From contig OX359246.1 of assembly GCA_947179485.1 (NCBI GenBank), positions 26,536,001 through 26,600,000 of the forward strand: a DNA stretch of 64,000 nucleotides. Direction: 5' to 3'. The DNA comes from Allacma fusca. Taxonomy: Eukaryota; Arthropoda; Collembola; Symphypleona; Sminthuridae. Each line of letters begins with the position of its first letter. Position 1 is the stretch's first letter. The translations under genes and the position numbers were made by a program. Below the pieces are notes generated by a model. It made no database searches and was not told the origin of the DNA. It worked only from the letters and a program-made list of their open reading frames with translations. Shown here piece after piece: positions 23,391 to 34,999 of the stretch.

Positions 23391-26300
23391 ACTTCTCAAG
23401 GGAGGAATCAACCTCCGAAAAGATGAAGCGGGGGCTCCAAGCTACTTTACTTTAACTGCTCCGGAATTTTGAACGTTCAAAATCTTAATGATAAGGATCT
23501 CCAATTTTTCTATGCATGCGATGTAATAAGTTTATGTGAGACACATATAGAATTCGATAATTATGATTACCCTAAATATTTTTTCTGTCAAGCTGTTCGA
23601 GTGCACAAGTATGGTCGACCTAGCGGAGGAATCCTGGTTCTGGTCGCAATATCATCATTTCATTCGACACTCATCACTTCCTCTCCAAACTACCAAATTT
23701 TGAAATTGAGACACAAAAATGGCGGAAAATCCTTCTACCTTGCTAGTTGCTATTTCAAGCCAAACATCGATTTCTCTGTCGTCAGCGAATTCCTGCTGTG
23801 TTTAAACTCGTTTAATGGAGACGAAGTGGTAGTGTTAGGTGATCTAAACTGTAGAATAGGCGGTCAAAACCAGCGCCTCCCCTACAGCACTAACTTTGTA
23901 AGTAGTTTAAGACAATCCCGTGACAAAAAATGTAACACCTCTGGAAAGAAGCTAGTGAAATTACTTGATGAGTACGCATTAGTTGTTCTAAATGGGCGCT
24001 CAGTGAGTGACCACCATGGGGATTTTACCTTTATGGATCACAGGGGAAAAGGTGTAAACGACTTGTGCTTTGTAAATACGTTGTTTTTAAATTACGTAAC
24101 AGACTTTAATATCTGTCAGATTCATATGACAGACCACTTAACATGTTGTCTTACTATCAAATTAGATAATAATATAGCTCATAAAGCAGTTAAGGCAAAG
24201 TATCTATGTGAAGGCCCAAATTTTGTAAGTTTCATTGATATTCTTAAATCAGCCGGGCTGATAGGCTGTTATGACCAATTTTCTAAATTCATTGTTAGCT
24301 CTGCACTACAAGCGGGCATTTTGATTGAGAGCAAACCCCCTGTGAAGCACTTAAATAAATCATGGTTTGATATTGAGTGCCACAAAGTAATGTATAAGGT
24401 TAAAAAGGTATATCGTAAGTTTCTTAAGCTCAGAACACAGGCTAGCCACGAACTATACGTCATCAGTAAGAAGGAATATAAAACCCCAATTAAAAATAAG
24501 AAACGTGCTAGTTTTAAGGAACTACAGGATAAATTAGCTGACTGTAAAAATACTAAGGATTTTTGGCTAACAATCAGAGCTTTTAGAAAGAATGGAAGCA
24601 ATAACTGTCTCATTAAAGCTAACGAGTGGAATAAGTTCTATAAATCAATGCTACCACCTAGGGATGGCAATGACTGTCAGGATGTTTTTGTTAGAGAAAT
24701 TGAAGAATTAGACAAACCATTCAACTTGTCAGAGCTGAAGCTAGCACTGGGTTCCCTATCGTCAGGGAAAGCCCCTGGCCCAAATTGCATACCAAATAGA
24801 TTGCTAAAACACTTACCAGACAATGTCCTATGGTCACTGCTGGATATTATTAATACTGCGTTTAATATTGGAAGTACCCCCAAAGAGTGGTCCGAGATTG
24901 AGTTAGTGATGGTTTTTAAGAAAGGGGATATTTACTTACCCGCTAACTACAGAGGAATAGCCCTCATAAATACCGTGACTAAATTATTTATAACACTTAT
25001 ATGTAAACGCCTAACCAAATGGGCTGAGGAGAGTAACAAATTACCAGAATGTCAAGCTGGCTTTAGGAAGGGTAGAGGCTGTTTGGATCAGATATTCTCT
25101 CTTATGAGTATTATTCAGATGAAACTTAGGATTAGCAGAGGCAAACTCTTTGCAATGTTTATTGACTTCCAAAGAGCTTTCGACAGTATTCCTCACGATA
25201 AACTATGGAGAAAACTGTTCAAAGTAGGTGTAAGTTTTAAAGTTATCAACGTTATGAGGTCAATATACTCCAAAGCTAAGATGTGTGTACGAGCTGTAGA
25301 TGGCAAATCTTTATATTACGATATAAGTATGGGAGTTTTACAGGGTGAAATTCTTAGCCCCCTCCTGTTTGCTCTATACATGAGCGATCTCGACGAATAT
25401 ATGGACAGTAATGCTTGCTCTAAGATTGGCCTTGGGGGTAGAGTAGGTTTAAATAATCTGTACTTTGCGGATGACACTGTAACTCTTGCTGATACTAGGG
25501 GATCATTGCAAAAGAAAATCGATGTTATAAGTAATTATTGTAAAATGAACGAGCTAAATATAAATCTTAGCAAGACAAAGATCATTGTGTTCCGTAAAGG
25601 GGGATATGTGAGCCGAAAGTGTAAATGGAACCTTGATGGAAACCCCATAGAAATTGTTAGCTCATACACCTACCTTGGTATAGTCTTCTCAGCTAGTGGC
25701 TTATTTAATAAAGCTACAAATGACAGAGTAAGCAAGGCAAAAATTGCGCTTGGTAATGTGCTGGACATTAGTAAAAAATCGGCTATGTATTCCTTCCGCA
25801 GTAGGTTAAACTCTTTGACTCAATCTGCAGATCTTCGCTTTTATACGCGACTCCAGCATGGGGCCTCTCGAATTTAAACAACTCAAAAATAGAAGGAGTT
25901 CAGTGCCAATATGTCAGGCGAACGTTAAACCTACCCACGAGCGTCTTCAAAAATATTGTAACGCTCGAGAGTGGTAGATGCCAGTTATCAGTCCAAATAT
26001 TCCATGATGCACTAAACTATTGGCTTAAATTATTGTTAATTGATCCTAGTAGGATTACTAAGGCATGTTACCTTAGATTGCTTCAACTACATTTGGCTGG
26101 TATGCTTCATAAAAATTATAATTGGATAAGCTTGCTCGAAAATCAGCTAAAACTGTGTGGGTATGCTCATGTGTTTTAGGCCCAGTGTCCAAAATTGCTA
26201 GTCGATCAACTGGTCCCAATTGTAAATACTTTCTCAAATATACTCAAACAACAAGACATACACAGGATGTTAGCCAGTAGGACTAACATGATGTATAGAC

Positions 26301-26707
26301 ATGTGTATGGGGGGTTTATCACTAAGGCATATCTTAAGCTGCACATTAGTAATAGTATTAAACAAATCATAGCTCAAGTTCGAACTAGTTTCTCTATTAG
26401 GTATAAATTATTGTACTTAGACTTTGGAAATGAGGACTGTATCTTCTGTGGAAACAAATGTATATCTAATATGGAACACATATTTTTCAAATGTATGAGA
26501 ACTGATCATCTGAGGAAAAAATTCAACATCGCTGCGTTAAACACAAAAGATGTTATTGTGCTATTGCGCAAACTCATAAATTGTGATGAAAGTACGTTAA
26601 GGAATTTCTCCAATTTTGTTATATCATGTGTAAATTGTCTTTGTTCATGATGGGTAAGGCCCAAATGAAATAAAACTGACCTCTTTTTAGGTCGATTGAT
26701 GATGATG
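23391..26707 (+). mobile_element. Non-LTR retrotransposon, apparently full length
   Basis: A 3.3-kb insertion bounded by a perfect 15-bp direct repeat. It starts ACTTCTCAAGGG, has a short leader, one long reading frame, and a 3' end of GATGATGATG units. It sits inside the older minus-strand retrotransposon. The perfect duplication and nearly open frame indicate a young insertion. Confidence 0.9.
23469..26650 (+). pseudogene. Endonuclease-reverse transcriptase of the non-LTR element, two lesions
   Basis: The first 802 codons run to 25877. Residues 1-230 are an apurinic-type endonuclease (SLCETHIEF, VVLGDLNCRIGG, GDFTFMDHRGKGVND, MTDHLTCC). About 430-720 is the reverse transcriptase (GKAPGPNCIPNRLLK, ANYRGIALINTVTKLF, CQAGFRKGRGCLDQI, FAMFIDFQRAFDSIPH, MGVLQGEILSPLLFALYMSDL, FADDTVTLADT). 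Near 25820 the frame shifts by one base, and the second frame continues with SLLYATPAWGLSNLN to a single TAG at about 26177-26179, then on to 26650 with the zinc-like motif CIFCGNKC...EHIFFKC. Undoing one indel and one stop would give a frame of about 1,060 residues. The initiation codon is uncertain: the frame start at 23469 may be TTG and lacks an upstream ORF1. Clade not assigned. Confidence 0.85.
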
Positions 26708-26722
26708 AATTAGGTTCATTAA
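26708..26722. repeat. Target-site duplication, right copy (15 bp)
   Basis: Exact repeat of 23376-23390, directly after the GATGATGATG tail of the retrotransposon. Confidence 0.9.
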
Positions 26723-26939
26723 TAGGAATTCCAATGACTAAAATGTTTGATTAGACACCTGTACAATTTAAATTAGCTACTATATTAGTGTAAGTATAGG
26801 ACCTAACATGTTAAACACATTCACCCTCCATCGATGCTAGTACTTATAAGATTTTTCACACGTATTTTGTGAACCCGGAGCAGCATTTGTTAACACTGAT
26901 ATTTCATGTTTTAATTCTACTTTAAATAAGTTGTGGTGT

Positions 26940-27680
26940 TGACCAAAGGAAATACTCCAAAACGACAAAATAATCTTCCAATTGCAACGTCCCAAGAAAT
27001 TTTAGCCGAGATAACAACCAGTGGAAACTTCCCAGAGCAGTGCAACACAGTTCGCCATTGTGAACATAATTCAAGTTAGACAGTTTTACTTGTTACACCA
27101 CTAATTGTATGGAAATTTACTTTACGAAGTACAAAATATTAGCTAGAAATTGTTTAGTTCCTTCATGCTAAACCGATCCTTTTATAATTGTCAAATTGAT
27201 ACACCATGTTTTAAAAACATAATATAATTTTAAAACTTATAATAATAATTAGAAATTATAATATAATTTATAATGTTACACAAGTAATTACAATACACAT
27301 TTGAGTTCCTGTAACGTAAACTTTTTATTTCAGATTTGGACAAGTCTGTTTTGAGGCGTCTGGTGCGTTTGATGCCGTTCATGAGTTCAACATTGCAAAG
27401 TTCAAAGATTCCTCTGGATTTTTATGTAAACCTGTATTTTCCTGAAAATGCCCTGAAATCCATGGTATGGAACCTTATCAAACTTATTGGCTTTTAATAT
27501 TATCACATTTTTCGGCTAGATTTATTATTGCACGTGTAAACTATTGCAATTATGAATTCAGCCGGTCATATATTTGTAATTATTTATTTCGGGAATTTAG
27601 GCAACTTTGCTTTCTGAAACTCGAGATTCTGGAGGCAAGGATGCTACTGAACAAATTAGGAAAGGAGTGGTCAAGAATGG
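26940..27680 (+). other. Possible exons of an unidentified gene
   Basis: Three open segments look protein-like and have splice-like borders: about 26945-27070 (PKRQNNLPIATSQEILAEI), 27334-27462 (acceptor TTTATTTCAG, DLDKSVLRRLVRLMPF, donor ATG-GTATGG) and 27600-27680 (acceptor GGAATTTAG, ATLLSETRDSGGKDATEQIR). I do not recognise the product; it could be a captured host fragment or part of another transposon. The remaining sequence to 28150 holds nothing I can name. Confidence 0.25.
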
Positions 27681-28149
27681 TTCGTGTTGTTTCCAAAATG
27701 GGAATTAAGCAATTTCCCAGAATTGTCATATTTTTAATTCTATAAGTTATTCTTATCTTTAGTAGTTATAATACGCAATATAAAATAAAACCACACTAAT
27801 ACAGGGAAATCTACCAAACTCCTGCTCTAATCTCACTTATTTCAGAGGAAGACAATTTTGATGTGAGACTTTTGTGTATTGATTCCAATTTACGGATTAT
27901 TAAAATAATTTCTACCCTGGCCCTAATCCTCAAAATGGCTTTGTGGGCCTATCCATTTGACCCCTTATTTTCAGGGTGGGCATATCGGCTTATATTCATT
28001 ACATATTAAAACCTTACGCTGTTATAAGTGTATAAACAAATTGAAATATTAAATTGCAATAAAACTATGTAATAAACATTTATTTCTTTGAAATAAATAA
28101 TCTATTTAATTTAAAACAATAATGGGCATAAATAAGTAATAGTCATAAA

Positions 28150-28350
28150 GCAGTAAATAATTCCCGTCGAAAATACGTAACGAGTTTACGTCTATGCAAC
28201 GTTGATTTTAAACGTTCATCAAACGTTCCTCAAACTGGTAGCCGTAACGTTAAAAAAGCGGACATTTGTTCCTCACATGAACGTCCGTGCGTGACGTTGA
28301 GGTGACCACTTGACGTCAAGTTTTTATGTTGCGCTGACGTTCCGGTTACC
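28150..28350. repeat. ACGTT-word-rich block
   Basis: About ten copies of AACGTT, ACGTCA or GACGTT in 200 bases in both orientations, between unremarkable AT-rich DNA and the truncated reverse transcriptase fragment at 28368. It may be the arm of another word-built element. Similar words occur at 22990-23190, but I could not establish a matching pair of ends. Confidence 0.35.
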
Positions 28351-28367
28351 ATAATTTCTACTAGGGA

Positions 28368-31244
28368 TCACGCTCTTTTGCACAATGCAAAGTTTATTTG
28401 GATGATGGTATAGCTATCCCTACACTCGTAGTCTACGCGGCTGTATATTATTTTCTCAAACAGCGTGTTTAAGAAAGGAAGGCAGTAAACGGGGCGGTAT
28501 GAGTCAGGGCAAGTTTTAACACATTTTCCCTTGTATATTGGAGTAATTATAGCTGACTTGAACTGCATTAGTATAGTGCTCGTTGGAAGCATCTGGTTAA
28601 AGAGAAGCAAAACTGGAGTCAGCCTCACAAAATAACTTCGATTGATTCGCTCATTTGAATTTGACTTGCACTTCATCATATGGACAGCGGTCCATACCTC
28701 TTTAACAGTTATAGGCAAACTTTCGTGTACCACTGGAAGCGTCGTTTTGAAAGAATGTATATCTTCATCCGTATAGTTGCACTGAACTGTAAATGAATCA
28801 GCTGACTATCACAAATTTCTTTATAGTTACTTACAATATTGTCATTAACATTCAATGCGTTACTCTCGTTACCACGTGGCTTATCAATTACCTTCCAAAT
28901 GCCCTGGCTCGTGTTGTTTAGGTACATTTCATTATTAAAATACTCTTTTAGCTTCATAGTTTTCATGTTTTACTCTGGCACGGCAATACTCTTACTTAGT
29001 CCACAATGTAGGTGACCTTTCTGAGCCTGCCTGATTTTTACAGGTATCTCTCTTTAGAAAGAGACTGCGTATGTTAGAGTTAACCCAAGATTGAGTTGAG
29101 TTCTTGACACGTTTTCTACGAATGTAGCATACTGGCCAAGTAACACTTGTATCGTCGTACTTATAAACCACATTATCCACAATCCACATTATAAACAAAG
29201 TCAATATTGTACTTAGAGCTAACAAGGAAGTCCCAATTAATTTTGCATAATTCTGCGTTAAATCTCTCCCAATCCATACCGTCAATATTTCGTGACAATA
29301 CTTCTTTGCCACTATCTGCAGCTGGTTTTTTAAAACTAAATTTAAATATAATAGCATCGTGGTCAGACAGACCAGTGACATTGCAGTTATATTCAAGTGT
29401 CAAATATATAGGTATATACAAATGATCAATAAGCGAACTAGAATGTCGCTTGCCAAACACAACATTCACTGTTTGCTTGTATTCAATTATACGTAGACAT
29501 GTTAATAACTTCATCGCCTGACATATTAGACAAGTCAATGTTTACATCCCCAATAATTATACATCTTTGTTTATATTTACGTGTATATTTAGCAAACCAT
29601 CAATAAATAATAACAAATTCGCAACATAACTTTTGGAAGGTCTATAAATCAGTATCACAACTAGAGACTAAAATTCTGTTAGGCCAACTTTACAGGATAG
29701 AAGTTCCATATCCGAATTTAAAACATCAACATTTAGTTCTATAACTTTATATCTAAGTCGGTTATGTAGGTAAAAAAGTAGGCCACCACGCTTCTTGTTG
29801 CTACGATTTTTAGTGATAATACTAAATCCGGGAATATTATAAATACCAAGGTTTGTGTCATCATTAAATAAAGTTTCGTTAAGGGCAGAGTGTTTTTTTC
29901 GAAAGAGCCATTCCCATAGTGAAACTTTTTTTTGGGTTAAGTACATATAATGTGCATAGACACATTTTAAATAGTGTGGTTAATATTGAGACCAAATATT
30001 ATTGGTCTACAGGCAACGAATCTTAAATCATTAAAAAATAAATTTGGGACTAGTTGAGCTGCGGAAGGGTCCCAAGGAATGGAGCGTGATAGGGATTTCT
30101 GTTTACGTCGAAGGCGCTGCCCATGTATTACGTTGGCAGGAACCTCCTCTCCTCGTCACTAGTCTGTATGTATACGCATACAATTCCATGCGTCATACAT
30201 CCCAACGTAAAATGTGCACAACGCCTGACATAGATATGTGTATAAATTACCCGTTTCGGACTTCTGCCGATTTGACTGCCGGCACGTCCAAATAAGCACT
30301 CTCAAAATTTTACAACACAGTATTTATGGTTTCCTTGAGTTTAGATGTTTTAAAAAGTGCATATTTGAACGTGCCGGCAGTCAAAAAAATCCCGGAGTTT
30401 CAAAAATGTGTGTGATTTTCCTAAAAAATCCGAAATTTCGATTCTACGATGCGAAAAAAATCATGAGTGTAGCAGCTAGTCAGATAATATATTTGAGATA
30501 GCCCATCTCTTAATATTCCAATTGGTATGGCTACAATAAATTAATGTAGTTTTCGGGTTATGTCGGTTTTTTGACCTTCCTATTCGGATTTAAGCAAAAA
30601 CATTTGTGTAAACTTTTTTCTTCCAATTGAGCATCTGATGGACACTATAAATATGTTTCATAAAATAGTTGCCTTCACGGGTGGCTCTTTTGAAAAAAAC
30701 AGACTCGGCAACAAAATCAAGCCTTTGGTTACAGACAAGTGTTTTTATCTCTTCGAATTTATGTACTGCAAAATTGTTGATATTTAGGTAGAAAAATGTA
30801 CCAGTTTGCCCTGATGAGAGTGAATCCTGTGTGTAGTAGGAACATGTAAAGGTAAACAACATTCCGTAACAGAGTAATTTGGTAGAATACAGTCAGCGAC
30901 TGTTTCTGTTGTACTCACACTGCAACACATGACCACAGGTTCAGATTTATAGATCTGTATGTTCTTAGGCTTAGTTTCACACAGGTGCGGTGATATAATA
31001 ATTTGCAGTCATAACATTTCAGAAACAAAGCCCTAGTTCTAATTTTTGTTTGACAAAGGGCACATGTATGAGAAGCCAAAACCATGGCTAAGCAATAATA
31101 AGCGCGAACGCCAAGACACTTCCACTGTAAGGGTAGGTAGTATAAGGACAGGCAAGGGGGACAAGTGGCTGGGAGTAGGCTCAATAGAGAACCTGCCTGG
31201 ACCTTTTCCAGGAGTAGAATGACCCTTTTTAAACCCACTGACAT
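28368..31244 (-). pseudogene. 5' and central parts of an old minus-strand non-LTR retrotransposon
   Basis: Reading leftward from 31244: a PHD-like zinc finger (CALCQTKIRTRALFLKCYDC, then YHRTC) at 31060-30930; the start of the endonuclease (YLNINNFAVHKFEEIKTL) near 30790; more endonuclease at 29946-29668 (GIYNIPGFSIITKNRSNKKR) and 29538-29173 (VTGLSDHDAIIFKFSF); a linker at 28966-28709; and the first reverse transcriptase motifs at 28733-28368 (SAIITPIYKG, SYRPVYCLPFLNTLFEK). Many frameshifts and stops separate these. About 30000-30550 is foreign or unalignable. The 3' end of the same element is at 22677-23113. The finger-then-endonuclease order suggests a CR1/L2-type element. Confidence 0.75.
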
Positions 31245-31259
31245 ACCCTGATGTCACAA

Positions 31260-32095
31260 ATGAATATAATTAAATGCAATTACGCCCCTATGTACACAAC
31301 AGGAAGGCTAAAGCGCCTAAGCTTGAACATGATCGAAGCAACTGATGACATTTTAAATCTTCTTATTAACGATATAGCATCTGCTCCAAATGGAATTTTT
31401 CAACTGTTATATCTTATGGTTAGTATTTTTAAATGTGATAATGAAAATACTCTACATGCTTTTTACAAAATGTCAACGTTTAGTTATTGACCCAATGATA
31501 AAAACATTCCACAGCAAAATATTCTGAATCGAATTCGATGCCACGGCAAGATGCACTCTGAATATTAAAATACAAAATCCCAGATCACCTGACAACGATT
31601 TGGCTAAGGCGTTGAGTGAACGTGTTTCTAAAAAATCGTTTTTTGTGGCCACTATGTTACGCAAGTTTGGAAATCCCATTACATATAGAACTACATTTTG
31701 TAACTTACATATTTCCATGTACAATACATGAAATATTACAGTTGTATTCCCCGAGCTTACGTTTGTGGGAGTCCTATCTACGAACAAAGCAAATTGAAGG
31801 TTTTTTACTAAAATCTTCCTACAAGTAATAACCGAACGGAGGAAATCGTATGAATTCAATAATGATATCATTGATTTGTTGAATAAAATGTTGGACACGA
31901 CTAAAACAGAAGAGTATATGAGACTAGGAATTTCTGAAGTTACTGTACTAGCTCAAGCAGTGGACTTTTTCACCGGTGGAATATACGGGATCACAAGAGG
32001 CATGTTAGCCCTAATTGTGTACGCGAGTCAAAATTCGGAGTGCACACCGAAAATCTACAAAGAAGTGGATGCCGTTAGGACAAATGATTGTATTG
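31260..32095 (+). pseudogene. Second-family P450, middle exons (helix C-D to helix I)
   Basis: Exon at about 31262-31421 encodes APMYTTGRLKRLSLN and EATDDILNLLINDIAS, ending at a GT donor. 31510-31660 reads IEFDATARCTLNIKIQN then PDNDLAKALSERVS. 31740-32095 reads FPSLRLWESYLRTKQIEG, a one-base slip in a T-run near 31800, then FFTKIFLQVITERRKSYEFN, DIIDLLNKML and the helix I region SEVTVLAQAVDFFTGGIYG. Order and spacing fit a CYP3-clan type P450, distinct from the CYP2-clan cluster. The helix I motif lacks the usual AGxxTT (TGGIYGIT here), so it may be a divergent family. The 5' exons are at 21863-22315. Downstream exons (ExxR, haem loop) are not found. Confidence 0.65.
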
Positions 32096-32360
32096 TTTTC
32101 AAAGTATGTGTTAGAATTGGACTCAAATAGTGTGAAATCTATATAGCTGAAGTATAGATGTCTACAAGGTATACCAAATCCTGATGCACATCCATAATGC
32201 TAACAATGAAATTTAAGGCTCTCAAGTATAGTTATACAGCTACTGCAGTTTATGACCAAAAATTTATTTGAATTTTAGTCATAACAGAAAAATCAGAACG
32301 TTTCACTGACAATTAGTCACTATGCGTGGCACCACTATAGGATATGACAGCATATACTAG

Positions 32361-34992
32361 CAGGTATGGGAAATTTACGCAGACGACCTGCAGGATTGGA
32401 TTAACGGATTAAAGCAAAAAATTCCCATCACCTGGATTTGATTAACGGAATAAAGCAAAACATTCCCATCAAATGGATTGGATTAACGGAATAAAGCAAA
32501 AAATTCCCATCACCTGGATTGGATTAACGGATTAAAGCAAAAACTTCCCATCACCTGGATTGGATTAACGGATTAAAGCAAAAATTTCCCATCGCCTGGA
32601 TTGGATTAACGGATTAAAGAAAAAATTTCCGATCACCTGGATTGGATTAACGGATTAAAGAAAAAATTTCCGATCACCTGGATTGGATGAACGGATTAAA
32701 GCAAACATTTCCCAGCACCTGGATTGGATTAACGGATTAAAGCAAAAAATTCCCATCACCTGGATTGGATTAACGGAATAAAGCAAAAAATTCCCATCAC
32801 CTGGATTGGATTAACGGAATAAAGCAAAAAATTCCCATCACCTGGATTGGATTAACGGAATAAAGCAAAACATTCCCATCACCTGGATTGGATTAACGGA
32901 ATAAAGCAAAAAATTCCCATCACCTGGATTGGATTAACGGATTAAAGCAAAAACTTCCCATCACCTGGATTGGATTAACGGATTAAAGCAAAAATTTCCC
33001 ATCGCCTGGATTGGATTAACGGATTAAAGAAAAAATTTCCGATCACCTGGATTGGATTAACGGATTAAAGAAAAAATTTCCGATCACCTGGATTGGATGA
33101 ACGGATTAAAGATAAAATTTCCGATCCCCTGGATTGGATGAACGGATTAAAGCAAACATTTCCCAGCACCTGGATTGGATTAACGGATTAAAGAAAAAAA
33201 TTCCGATCACCTGGATTGGATTAACGGATTAAAGAAAAAATTTCCGATCACCTGGATTGGATGAACGGATTAAAGCAAACATTTCCCATCACCTGGATTG
33301 GATTAACGGATTAAAGCAAAACTTTCCCATCATCTGGATTGGATTAACGGATTAAAGCAAAAATTTCCCATCACCTGGATTGGATTGAGGGAAAAAATTC
33401 CGATCACTTGGATTAGATTATGGGATTGACGGGGAAACTCCAAACATTTGGATTCGATTGAAGGTTTCAATAAAGATGCAGATATTAAGGATTGATGAAC
33501 AAATTCAAAAATTTCGAATGGATTAGCACATAGACAAATTTAAATCTTATATAAATGAGGCTTACGGGTCAACGTTTCTTAATACATACTTAGATCGTTT
33601 GCGCTAATGGTCACCATAAATTCGGTAATTAATTGATATTGGGAAAATGCGATGACGCAAATATCCTACTAGTTGGTTCAAATTAAAAGCGTGGCACATT
33701 TATTCAAAGACTTTAATATGCAGTAAATTATTGTGGATGGAGTGGAACCAGGAATAGTCTGCTTAAAATAGAAAGAAAAATGTCCAATCGCAATTCCAAC
33801 CTACATATTTATGATACACATTTAAATTATTATGCTAAACAGCTGAAATACTAGTAATCAAAATATAATAATAATAATAGGCCCACAGGGGCACATTTTA
33901 TTCTTGCACTTGAGAATACTCATCATGCCATACACAATTTTTCTAACTTGTGAGGTTACAACTGAGAAGCTTATACCGGCTCTCTACGGTTTATATAGTG
34001 TTGGGAATCACATGTACAGGGTGTTGTACACATTTCTTCCCCTTATGCACGTAGGCACAGAGCTAGACTAGTGGGACAAACACCCCTCAGTCCGTTCCTC
34101 TCATTCAGAGAGTATATAACTAGTCTTGGCTCCAGCCGAGGAAATGTAGAGTAGGAGATGATTGGGAAGGAGAGGAGGTATTGGGTTAATTGAAGGAGAT
34201 TAACGGACGCTCATTAGACTGGAATGTCTAGCGAGCAATGCAGATGGGCAGCTTCTCCTGGTTCCTCTCCGTCTAAAGGATGTCCACTGCTAGTTCCCTT
34301 TGTGCATCCAGGACATGGTTCCAGTCTTCAGAGTGCAAGCCCCTTTCACGCCCTTCTCCTCACCCCACCCAAAGCTATAGTAGAAGTTAGAAAGAGCAGT
34401 GGAAATTATTCGAAAGTATCAGAGCTTTAATGGAATCGAAATCGACTCCAGCCGCAACGAACGGGACGCTCTGACAACTCAGCCACCACTGCCTGGCAGT
34501 AATCAAAATATGCACATATTTGAGGTATCCGCAATTAATACAAAAAATCTTAAAGTTCATACTATGCTCCCACGTTCTTTTCTCAGATTTATATTTCTAC
34601 AAATCATAACGGCATGATTTGTTTGAAATCGCTAGCCTTGGAATTGTGACATGTCAACAAACACAAGCTACATGTTCATTATGAAACCAGATGTTGAAAA
34701 ACGTGAGAAAAATGTAGCAATGATATAGCAGTAGATATAATCCAATCCACACTACTGACAGCAGTGGATTTTGGATTAGGATTGACCAAATAATTCACCA
34801 AGTTTTGGATTCGGATTGAGGATTAATTCGTTGCCATGCAAATAATTGGATTAAACTAATAGATTAAAATGAAATCATTGAGCCGAGATTGAGGATTAAG
34901 GATTAGATTCAAGTTTCCCCAACACTTGGATTGGGATTAATTATTTTTTATAAATTTTGTAATCCCGGATTAATAATCCATTCCCATCCCTG
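32361..34992. mobile_element. Probable TIR element carrying a GGATTA-word body
   Basis: The ends are inverted: CAGGTATGGGAA at 32361 and TTCCCATCCCTG ending at 34992. Both are adjoined by TACTAG (32355-32360 and 34993-34998), a possible but short target duplication. The left part is a 41-bp minisatellite based on GGATTGGATTAACGG; 34740-34990 is again rich in GGATTA / GGATTG. The middle (33430-34730) includes unique DNA and no gene I recognise. Confidence 0.5.
32390..33420. repeat. 41-bp minisatellite, about 25 units, with 10-unit higher-order period
   Basis: Unit GGATTGGATTAACGGATTAA + AGCAAAAAATTCCCATCACCT (41 bases). Variants recur in order at a distance of 410 bases: for example AAACTTCCCATCACC at 32541 and 32951, and ACATTCCCATCA near 32460 and 32870. 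So a 10-unit block was itself duplicated in tandem. No spacer sequences lie between units, so this is not CRISPR. Confidence 0.9.
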
Positions 34993-34999
34993 TACTAGT

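Noticed and set aside
22965-28356. A 5.4-kb element bounded by CCCTAGTAGAA and its complement
   Set aside because: The left copy falls within the conserved coding sequence of the minus-strand retrotransposon tail, so the match is probably chance.
32390-33420. Regular short direct repeats suggesting a CRISPR array
   Set aside because: Units are contiguous with no variable spacers, and the genome is eukaryotic with introns; this is a minisatellite.
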